From: Novosphingobium sp. SG919
GTDB lineage: Bacteria > Pseudomonadota > Alphaproteobacteria > Sphingomonadales > Sphingomonadaceae
NCBI RefSeq assembly: GCF_012932495.1
Contig: NZ_JABCNG010000007.1
Coordinates: forward strand, 1-64,000
Direction: 5' to 3'
Length of the DNA: 64,000 bases
Made by a program: the position numbers and the translations under genes. This document shows, piece after piece, positions 57,680 to 64,000 of this stretch (position 1 is the stretch's first letter; every line of letters begins with the position of its first letter). The notes beneath the pieces were generated by a model that made no database searches, was not told the DNA's origin, and was given only the letters and a program-made list of their open reading frames with translations.

Positions 57680-58270
57680 TCACTGCCGCACGAAGACCCC
57701 GCAGGCCAGGCGAGCGCCGCTGTTGCCGCTGGGATCGGTCTTGTAGTCGTCGGGCGCGGCATGGATCACCAAGGCGGTGCCATCGGCGTCGAACAGGGCC
57801 GGCCCGGTCATGTCGGCGCCGCCACGCAGGCTGAAATCGAGCGCGCCGGTGCCGTCGGCGCCCACCGTCAGGTTGGTGAGGTCACCCAGGTGCGATCCGG
57901 CCGGATTTTCCGCGCCGTGCTGGTGCCCATCGGGATTGAGATGTCCGCCGGCCGTGGTGAAGCCGGGCGCCTCGCACTTGCCCACGGTGTGCAGGTGAAT
58001 GCCGTGCACGCCGGGCGGCAGGCCCTTGGCATCGACATGCACGCGGAAGCCATCGGGGCCCTGCAACAGTTCGGCCGTGCCGGCACTGGCACCGCTGGCC
58101 AGCATGAGCGTGGCATTGGCCACGACCTGCGCCTTGGGCGTGGGGGTGCTGTGCATGCCCCCCATGCTGCCATCACCGCACGCGGCCAGGGTTAGCGGCA
58201 GGGCCAGACCCGCCAGGATGGGGAGGGGACGCAGAGCGCGCAGTCGGCGGAAAAGAAGCGATGAAGGCAT
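57680..58270 (-). CDS. sodC: Superoxide dismutase [Cu-Zn], lipoprotein
   Basis: Periplasmic superoxide scavenger, 196 residues. A lipobox LTLAAC marks it as a membrane-anchored lipoprotein. Metal ligands: HGIHLHTVGKCEAP (copper His pair), GGHLNPDGHQHG and the late VIHAAPDDYKTDPSGN with His and Asp. The disulfide cysteines are in GKC and RLACG. ATG 58270 has GGAGATCC upstream; an extension to 58288 is possible. Converges with queC. Confidence 0.93.
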   Translation of the reverse strand: MPSSLLFRRLRALRPLPILAGLALPLTLAACGDGSMGGMHSTPTPKAQVVANATLMLASGASAGTAELLQGPDGFRVHVDAKGLPPGVHGIHLHTVGKCEAPGFTTAGGHLNPDGHQHGAENPAGSHLGDLTNLTVGADGTGALDFSLRGGADMTGPALFDADGTALVIHAAPDDYKTDPSGNSGARLACGVFVRQ

Positions 58271-58341
58271 CCGGGATCTCCTTGGCATATTGCCGCTGTG
58301 CCGTGGCGCTAGTCGATGTGCCGGGCATTGCTGCAGCGGAC

Positions 58342-58386
58342 AACGAAAAAGGGGCCGGATTGCTCCGACCCCTCTTCGTTTTTTTG
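58342..58386 (-). terminator. Probable terminator of ompA-like gene
   Basis: GGGGCCGGA pairs with TCCGACCCC (one wobble); on the minus strand the stem is followed by TTTTT. A T-run exists on the plus strand too. Confidence 0.6.
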
Positions 58387-58432
58387 CGTTCGGCTTGGGT
58401 AACCCGGCCCCGTTTTACCGGGGCCGAGGAAC

Positions 58433-59539
58433 TTAGTTGCCCGAACCCGGACCGTAGGTGATTTCCACGCGACGGTTCTGGAGTTCACGCACGCCGTCGG
58501 CGGTCGGAACGCGCGGGTTGGCTTCACCGAAGGCCTGGCTGGTGATCGTCGAGGCCGGGATGCCGTGCGACGTCAGGTAAGCCTGGACCGAGTCGTTACG
58601 ACGCTTGGACAGGCCAAGGTTGTACTTCGGCGAGCCCGAGCGGTCGGTGTAGCCGGCCAGCATGATCGGAACGGTCTGGCAGTTGCCATACTGGGTGATG
58701 GCGTTGTCCAGGATGGTGGCCGCTTCAGGCGTGATGTCCGACTTGTTCCAGTCGAAGAACACGATGTACGGGCCCTTGTTGCACACCGGCGGCGGCGGAG
58801 GCGGCGGCGGAGGCGGGGGCGGCGGCGGAGGCGGCGGGGGCGGCGGCGGCGGGGGCGGCGGCGGAGCCGGCTCTTCACCACCGAAGTTGTAGGTCAGCGT
58901 GCCCAGGATCGAGTGCGAACGGAAGCGGGTCGAGAAGTCCGCACCGGCATAGGCGCCGTTGGTGCCGACCAGGTTGACGTCGCTGACGTTGAAGAAGCGA
59001 TACTTCAGGCCCACGTCGACATGCTTGGTGAGCGGCGCGCGAACGCCGGCCAGAACCTGCCAGGCGAACTTGGTCTGCGAGTCGTCAAGAAGGCCGACCG
59101 GGGTGGCGACGTAGTACTTCGCCTTGGCAACACCGGCACCACCGCCGATGAAGCCCTGGAGGCCATCGTCGGGACCGAAGTCGAGCAGGCCGTTGACCAT
59201 GAAGCTCAGCGCGCTGGTGCTGCCGCCGATCTGGCCAGCGTCACGGGTGTATTCCACGCCGCTGACGTTGTTGCGAACCTTGTCGTTACGAGCGCGGCGA
59301 TAGCTGGCTTCGGTTTCGAGGCGGAAGCCACCGAAATCGTAACCGACGACTGCACCGAAGTCATAACCGGTCTTGGCGTCGACCGTTACGGCATCCGTGG
59401 TGCCGTTCACATCGTGGTTGGCGTCTTCAAGCAGCATCGCGCCGCCATCGCCTTCCACATACCAGCTCTTGCTCTTGGCAAGCGCGGGCGTCGCCAGTGC
59501 GCTTGATGCCAAGGCAACGCCCAGGATCAGTTTCCGCAT
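58433..59539 (-). CDS. OmpA family outer-membrane protein with polyproline linker
   Basis: 368 residues. Signal peptide LILGVALASSALATPALA. An eight-strand beta-barrel (KSWYVEGDGGAMLLEDANHD to LGTLTYNFGGEEP) is joined by an uninterrupted run of 26 prolines (then one Ala and a final Pro) to a peptidoglycan-binding OmpA domain: YIVFFDWNKSDITPEAATIL, AGYTDRSGSPKYNLGLSKRR and VRELQNRRVEITYGPG. Anchors outer membrane to murein. GGGGAAAC precedes ATG 59539. Poly-Pro translation will need elongation factor P. Glycine-rich ORFs on the other strand are shadows. Confidence 0.95.
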   Translation of the reverse strand: MRKLILGVALASSALATPALAKSKSWYVEGDGGAMLLEDANHDVNGTTDAVTVDAKTGYDFGAVVGYDFGGFRLETEASYRRARNDKVRNNVSGVEYTRDAGQIGGSTSALSFMVNGLLDFGPDDGLQGFIGGGAGVAKAKYYVATPVGLLDDSQTKFAWQVLAGVRAPLTKHVDVGLKYRFFNVSDVNLVGTNGAYAGADFSTRFRSHSILGTLTYNFGGEEPAPPPPPPPPPPPPPPPPPPPPPPPPPPVCNKGPYIVFFDWNKSDITPEAATILDNAITQYGNCQTVPIMLAGYTDRSGSPKYNLGLSKRRNDSVQAYLTSHGIPASTITSQAFGEANPRVPTADGVRELQNRRVEITYGPGSGN

Positions 59540-59961
59540 TACGTTTCCCCTTTTTAGCGAGATCATGCCACGTCGTGGCAGTTGTCTACCGGTTCTGTTA
59601 TGTTCATGCAAGCGGACACACGCGTGAACTGTTGCCGAAAAGCAACTGTATCAGTCACCATCGCAGCAATTTCCCGGTTGAAACCACCCTCATGTGCCCC
59701 CTCCAATGCTGCAGGTGAAAAGCGGTTCCCGAATTTCGCGCAAAAAATGCCGATGAGCTGCATTTGGTCCGCGATAGGCGGAGATCGGGCCTTGCCATCC
59801 CGCATGCGCGCGGGGTGCCAATCTGGCGCGAGCGTGCCGGGGGCAAAGCGGCAACACCGGGCTTCACATGGCTGGCGCAATCTTGTGCACTGCACTAGGA
59901 ACGGGCGGTGCGGCCTGCCCGCACGCCATTGCCGCCACTGACCCGGGGACACGACAACACC
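59540..59961. other. Intergenic region upstream of ompA-like gene and YqaA gene
   Basis: 420 bp between divergent genes with no supported ORF. TGCCAC-GTC-GTGGCA at 59566-59580 is a short palindrome near the expected ompA promoter. Nothing else recognised. Confidence 0.45.
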
Positions 59962-60603
59962 ATGCTGCGCCGCCTTTACGATTGGACCATGGCCAAGGCC
60001 GCCCATCCGCAGGCCAGCTGGTGGCTGTTCCTCTTCGCCTTCATGGAAGCCAGTTTCTTTCCGATCCCGCCCCACCCGCTCCTGGGTTTGATGTGCCTGG
60101 CAGAGCCGCGCAAGGCCGTCCGCTATGCCGCATTTGCCACGGCGGGATCGGTGCTGGGCGGGATGCTGGGCTATGCGATCGGGCATTTCCTGTACGACAG
60201 CGTGGGCACGCAACTGCTTGCCCTGCTGCATCTGACGGAAAGTTTCCCCAAGGCAGCCTGCTACTTGCGCGAATATGGCGTGGAGATCATCGTGCTCAAG
60301 GGGGCAACGCCGATCCCCTTCAAGCTGCTGACCATCACCGCCGGCTTCATCGGCATGCCGCTGGTGCCGTTCCTGCTGGCCAGCGTGGTTTCGCGTTCGA
60401 TCAGCTTCATGATCGTGGGCGTGCTGTTCCGCCTGTTCGGGGCACCGATCAAGCGGTTCATCGACAAGTACCTGGGCCTGGTCACCGCCGGGTTCGTGAT
60501 CCTGGTGGTGGCCGGCTTCGCAGCCGCAACCTTGCTGGGCGGTGGCGGTGGCAAGACCGCGGCGATGGAGCGCTGCGAAAAGGCGATTCTCACCCAAGGG
60601 TAA
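59962..60603 (+). CDS. YqaA family (VTT/DedA-like) membrane protein
   Basis: 213 residues, four to five membrane helices. FAFMEASFFPIPPHPLLGLM carries the family motif with charged E and PIPP; GSVLGGMLGYAIGHFLYDSV holds the paired glycines, and KGATPIPFKLLTITAGFIG is the second half. These SNARE-associated-domain proteins are thought to flip lipids. Starts at ATG 59962; upstream frames do not fit. Ends 135 bp before usg. Confidence 0.9.
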   Translation: MLRRLYDWTMAKAAHPQASWWLFLFAFMEASFFPIPPHPLLGLMCLAEPRKAVRYAAFATAGSVLGGMLGYAIGHFLYDSVGTQLLALLHLTESFPKAACYLREYGVEIIVLKGATPIPFKLLTITAGFIGMPLVPFLLASVVSRSISFMIVGVLFRLFGAPIKRFIDKYLGLVTAGFVILVVAGFAAATLLGGGGGKTAAMERCEKAILTQG

Positions 60604-60737
60604 ACGCCGCTGCGGTTAATGCCGCGGCTTGACTGTGCAGCGCAACGTGCCAAGCTTGGCCCCTCAAGTCTTCAGGCTTTCACGGGGCCTGACCGCTTTG
60701 CGTCGGGCCGGGCCCCTTTCTCGCACGGAGGGAAGGC

Positions 60738-61034
60738 ATGGTGCGTGGCGGAGCGAATACTGGACGAATTGATAGCGATTTCTTGAGCCAACTTGCCGGC
60801 TATGGCCTGACCACGATCGAGGTGCATTATTACATGCCCGATCACCCGGCGCTGTTGCAGATGTTTGCCTTTCAGCAATACGATCTTGCGCCGCGGTTCC
60901 CCCGCCTGGGCGGATTCCTCGATCATTGGCGGCGCGAAATCGATGCTGCACTCCATTCCGTGCGCATCGCCCATCGCCACCTGATCGGCCCGCAGGAATA
61001 CCGCGCGGTCAATGGGGTGATCACCATCAACTGA
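60738..61034 (+). CDS. usg: Usg family protein
   Basis: 98 residues: FLSQLAGYGLTTIEVHYYMP, DHPALLQMFAFQQYDLAPRF and WRREIDAALHSVRIAHRHLI match Usg, a small conserved protein of alphaproteobacteria of unknown function. Preceded by AGGGAAGGC before ATG 60738. Only 25 bp separate it from a MITE-like element. Confidence 0.9.
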   Translation: MVRGGANTGRIDSDFLSQLAGYGLTTIEVHYYMPDHPALLQMFAFQQYDLAPRFPRLGGFLDHWRREIDAALHSVRIAHRHLIGPQEYRAVNGVITIN

Positions 61035-61059
61035 GCGCGGCGGAAGAGAGCCGGCGCTT

Positions 61060-61328
61060 TAGGTCGTGAACTCGTAAATGGCGCCCCCGAGGCGCCAAAA
61101 TGGCGAACATATCGGGCCAAAGTGCGCGCCGCGAAGGCCGGTAGCCTTTGCAAGGGCACTTTGGGCTGAGATGGAAGCCATTTTGGCGTCCCTTCGGGAT
61201 TTGACCCAAAGGCCCCCTCGCAGCGTCGAAAGCACTTGAAATATGTAAGATATTCCTGCGCGCTTTCTCCTCGCGACGGGGCCTTTGGCCTCAAACCTCG
61301 GGGGCGCCATTTATGAGTTCACGACCTA
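61060..61328. mobile_element. MITE-like element with 33-bp terminal inverted repeats and TA ends
   Basis: Arms 61060-61092 (starts TAGGTCGTGAACTCGTAAAT) and 61296-61328 are reverse complements except one base; both begin with TA, as for Tc1/IS630-type targets. Inside are nested inverted repeats (GCGCCAAAATGGC with GCCATTTTGGCG; GCCAAAGTGC with GCACTTTGG; CCCAAAGGCCCC with GGGGCCTTTGG), no ORF of substance. Non-autonomous; its right end reaches the stop codon of the next gene. Confidence 0.75.
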
Positions 61329-63065
61329 GTAGCGCCAGCTCTTCAGGTCGGCGCCGGGTGGGGCGGTTTCCTCGATCCGCTTGAGGATCTGGGGCAGGTA
61401 GAACGTGTGATAGCGCAGCCGCGCAATGGCGTTGGGATGGGCATGATCCCCGTTCCAGCAATGCTCTGCGCGGTCGCCGTAATCGACCACGCCGCGATAG
61501 GGCGGATCGCTCTTCTTTAGGAAATCCTCCATCAGGTAGACGGCGTTGTTGAGGAAGAAATTGTCCATCGTGCCGACATAGATGTGTAGCTTGCCCTGCA
61601 GCTTGGGCGCCAGCTTGGGCCAGTCACGCTCCAGCGTATAGCGCAGGTCATAGTTTTCGCGCCAATAGGCCGCCACCTTGGGATCGATCACCCCGGTGCG
61701 CTTGTCCCACAGCCGCTGGGGATAGCCATCGGCACCCATCGGCGAAAACACCGCTTCCCAGATGTCCCATTGCCCGCCCGAGCGGTTCTTGTCGCCCAGC
61801 ACCAGCTCCAGGCGGTTTTCCATCTCCATCGTATAGGGCACGTGGTCCAGCCAGTCGCGCTTGCCGGGATGCTCCACCCGCCCGAATGGCCCCTCATAGG
61901 CATAGGCGTTCTTGTCGGCATAGATGTCGGTCAGCATGAACTGGCGAAAATCGATGGGATCGGGGCAGGCGGCAAAGGCGCCGTTGTAATCGTCGGGATA
62001 CTTGATCTGCACGCCCAGCGATTCCCACCCGCCGGTCGATCCGCCATAGAGGAACCGCGCCCAGCCCTGGCCCAGGCCGCGGAACTGCTTTTCGATGGCC
62101 GGCACCAGTTCGTGCGTGATGGCATCGCCATAAGGGCCGAGGTTGGCCGAGTTCACCGCATAGGAATCGTCGTAATAGGGGTTGGAGTGGTCGATCTCCA
62201 CCGCCAGGAAGCGGGGGAATTTGTCGCCGATCCATTGCTGGTAGAACGCATAGGCTTCTTCCTGCTCGGTGCGGTTGTAGCAGGGCAGGTTGAAGCGTTC
62301 GCTGGGCTGGCACTTCAGGTTGGGATCGGGTGGGCTCGTGCGGAAGCCGCCGAAGTCGGCCGGGAAGTGGCCGTGGAAGATCATCAGCGGAAAGTGCGCT
62401 TCTGGATGCTTGTCGAAATCGCGCGGCACCAGCACGTGCGCCGTCAGGAAGATGTCGCGCCCCCAGAACTTGGAGAGCAGCGCGCTGCGCATCTTGAAAT
62501 GGCGCACGAAGGGCGTGTCGGCCGGCGGGGTGATCGGCGGGTTCACCTGGTCGAGCGTGAGGGCGATCGTGCCCGGCCGCGCGGGATCGAAATCGATCTG
62601 CTGCGGCGTGCTGAACAGATTGCCCGGCTCTGCGCGCCAGTTCTGCCCGGCGCCGCGCGGGGCGGGCAGCTTGACAGTCTTGCCGTTGCCCAGGTGATAG
62701 GTGTCATAGCGATGCAGCACCGCCTGCACCGTGTAGTGCCCTGCCGGCACGGACTTGAGATCGAGCGTCGGGAAGCCGAGCACGCCGCTGCCCACCGTCG
62801 TGCTCTCGCCGGGCTTGAGGCCATCGACCGTCACGCCGAAGACCTGCGCGCCATCATAGTCGGGCTTTACCTGCTCGCGCGGTTCGGGATCAGGCTTGGC
62901 GGCCAGGATCACCAGCACGCGCCCATCGATGGGGCCGTCCTTGGCCGTGGCGGGCACGGTGACCCGGAAATCTTCGGCGCTGGCCGGCGCTGTGGCCATG
63001 ATCATGGCGAGCGCGGCAAGGCCCAGCCCTTGCGCGAAACGACGATGACGCGTGTTGCGATTCAT
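61326..63065 (-). CDS. Secreted alpha/beta-hydrolase-type (esterase-like) protein
   Basis: 579 residues with a signal peptide (LGLAALAMIMATAPASA). N-terminal domain (FRVTVPATAKDGPIDGRVLV to about 200) is beta-rich; the C-terminal region resembles an esterase-D fold: LMIFHGHFPADF, FLYGGSTGGWESLG with the probable nucleophilic Ser (GxSxGG), and a His in CWNGDHAHPNA. GCGGGGGC precedes ATG 63065. The stop codon TAG overlaps the end of the MITE-like element. Substrate unknown; similar proteins are hypothetical in sphingomonads and xanthomonads. Confidence 0.75.
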   Translation of the reverse strand: MNRNTRHRRFAQGLGLAALAMIMATAPASAEDFRVTVPATAKDGPIDGRVLVILAAKPDPEPREQVKPDYDGAQVFGVTVDGLKPGESTTVGSGVLGFPTLDLKSVPAGHYTVQAVLHRYDTYHLGNGKTVKLPAPRGAGQNWRAEPGNLFSTPQQIDFDPARPGTIALTLDQVNPPITPPADTPFVRHFKMRSALLSKFWGRDIFLTAHVLVPRDFDKHPEAHFPLMIFHGHFPADFGGFRTSPPDPNLKCQPSERFNLPCYNRTEQEEAYAFYQQWIGDKFPRFLAVEIDHSNPYYDDSYAVNSANLGPYGDAITHELVPAIEKQFRGLGQGWARFLYGGSTGGWESLGVQIKYPDDYNGAFAACPDPIDFRQFMLTDIYADKNAYAYEGPFGRVEHPGKRDWLDHVPYTMEMENRLELVLGDKNRSGGQWDIWEAVFSPMGADGYPQRLWDKRTGVIDPKVAAYWRENYDLRYTLERDWPKLAPKLQGKLHIYVGTMDNFFLNNAVYLMEDFLKKSDPPYRGVVDYGDRAEHCWNGDHAHPNAIARLRYHTFYLPQILKRIEETAPPGADLKSWRY

Positions 63066-63128
63066 GAATTTTGCCCCCGCCTGGTGATCGTGGCGAAGGC
63101 CGCACTATTCCCGCAAAATCATCGCTTG

Positions 63129-64000
63129 TCAGCCATTTCCCGCAGCGGCATCGATCCGCGGCAAGTGCTGCTGTTCCAGCGCGGCATAGAAGTGGGCCAC
63201 GCTGCGCTGCAGCTCGTAACGGGTCAGTTTCATGGATGCGAAGCGTTCGGGAATGGGAAGCGCGCCCGCCTCGGTCATGTCCAGGCCCCGCGCCACGGCC
63301 TGTTGCAGCGCCGGTTCCAGCCAATCGAGCCAGTCGCGGGTCTGCGCGATGGCGGCCTGGCCGGTGGGATCGAGCGGGCCGTGGCCCGGTACCAGTTGGC
63401 GATGGGGCAGGGCCGCCAACTTGGCGAGGCTGTTGCGCCAGGCGGCCAGGTCGGCATCGGGCGTCGCTGGCGCGCGGTCGTGGAACACCAGGTCTCCGGC
63501 GAGGACGGTGCCACTCGCCTCGTCCACCAGCACGAGGTCACCGGCGGAATGGCCGGCGAGCGACAAAGCCGTCAGCTTGCGCCCGCCCACTTCGATCGGG
63601 CCGGGCACGACGCTGGCGCCGGGCAGGATGACGGCGGTGCCGCGCATCCAATCGGCGAGGATGCGATACATCGCATCGGCAAAGCCATTTCCGTCGCGCT
63701 CCAGTTCGGCGCGGGTGGTGGGCAGCGCGGCCACGATGGCCGGATCGAACGCGGCGGTGCCCAGGGCATGGTCGGGGTGCAGGTGGCTGAGGAACACGCG
63801 GCGCACCGGCCCGCCGGCCAGCTTCCGGGCCAGGGCGGCCAGCCCCTGAGCATAGCGCAGCGAAGGGCCGCAATCGAACAGGATCGCCCCGCCCTGCGGA
63901 CAGGCCAGGATCACCGCGTTGGCAATCGCCCCGCCATTGCCGAAAACGATCGCTTCATCCGCGCCGCGCACCAGCCAGATGCCCGGCCCGATCGCTTGCG
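63129..64000 (-). CDS. Quinoprotein relay system zinc metallohydrolase (MBL fold), 5' end off window
   Basis: Visible 290 residues continue past the right edge (reading QAIGPGIWLVRGADEAIVFG upstream of the first possible start). Metallo-beta-lactamase ligands: FLSHLHPDHALG (HxHxDH), a late His in LAGHSAGDL, Asp in GDLVFHDRAP and VPGHGPLDPTG. Sequence and length fit the TIGR04558-type hydrolases linked to PQQ-dependent quinoprotein relay systems, as I recall them. A quinoprotein dehydrogenase would be expected beyond the edge. GTG 63971 is not the real start. Confidence 0.8.
   Translation of the reverse strand, partial: QAIGPGIWLVRGADEAIVFGNGGAIANAVILACPQGGAILFDCGPSLRYAQGLAALARKLAGGPVRRVFLSHLHPDHALGTAAFDPAIVAALPTTRAELERDGNGFADAMYRILADWMRGTAVILPGASVVPGPIEVGGRKLTALSLAGHSAGDLVLVDEASGTVLAGDLVFHDRAPATPDADLAAWRNSLAKLAALPHRQLVPGHGPLDPTGQAAIAQTRDWLDWLEPALQQAVARGLDMTEAGALPIPERFASMKLTRYELQRSVAHFYAALEQQHLPRIDAAAGNG

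Noticed and set aside
58662-58892. Glycine-run ORF
   Set aside because: Reverse complement of the polyproline linker of the OmpA-family gene.

Overview
The window is high-GC DNA from an alphaproteobacterium, most likely a sphingomonad (Novosphingobium or Sphingomonas type). The signs are a usg gene, an argD-argF-hslO cluster, a PEP-CTERM choice-of-anchor A protein, a Sphingomonas-type (SPAP-like) alkaline phosphatase, sphingomonad-style REP palindromes and Ti-type conjugation genes. The assignment is inferred from gene content, not from a database search.

Positions 1-20687 are the integrase-proximal end of an integrative mobile element. It sits at the 3' end of a tRNA-Gly(CCC) gene (20855-20928) next to a P4-type tyrosine integrase. 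The other end lies off the left edge. From left to right it carries a MOBQ relaxase/helicase gene (traA, cut by the edge), a recognisable oriT, traC and traD, a GNAT acetyltransferase, a two-gene nuclease cassette (PD-(D/E)XK-like plus HNH), a 48-codon small ORF, a 1265-residue SIR2 protein of the defence-sirtuin type, an AlpA-like regulator, an antirestriction gene (ardC) overlapping a small sigma-region-4-like gene, then two further dense cassettes. The first is winged-helix / CoiA-like nuclease (DUF6035) / TIGR02391. The second is sce7726 nuclease, facing a divergently regulated operon of nucleotidyltransferase-like DUF6932, XRE-ImmA/IrrE and beta-family protein. I read 3247-9392 and 13118-19115 as a defence island carried by the element. 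Conjugation and antirestriction functions move the element; the nuclease, NADase and toxin-like genes protect it or its host.

Positions 20855-64000 are ordinary chromosome: dsbD; a secreted phosphatase and a Ubi-type hydroxylase; gyrB with a small partner gene; M20 and HNH genes; a TetA-like exporter and nitronate monooxygenase; katG; wecB; agmatine deiminase; an M28 peptidase; glnE-bcp-DUF455; an M23 peptidase; galU; murA; a PEP-CTERM protein; a DUF442 phosphatase and TerC; a double cold-shock-domain protein with a Gly/Arg-rich tail; argD-argF-hslO; a small secreted protein; queC; sodC; ompA with 26 consecutive prolines; a YqaA membrane protein; usg; a secreted esterase-like protein; and, cut by the right edge, a quinoprotein-relay zinc hydrolase. 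Rho-independent terminators separate many of these units.

The chromosomal part also holds non-coding repeats: a 269-bp TA-flanked MITE-like element (61060-61328) that supplies a stop codon, a perfect 28-bp-arm palindrome (38994-39073) and a REP-like inverted repeat (37617-37691). No CRISPR array, rRNA or complete insertion sequence was found.
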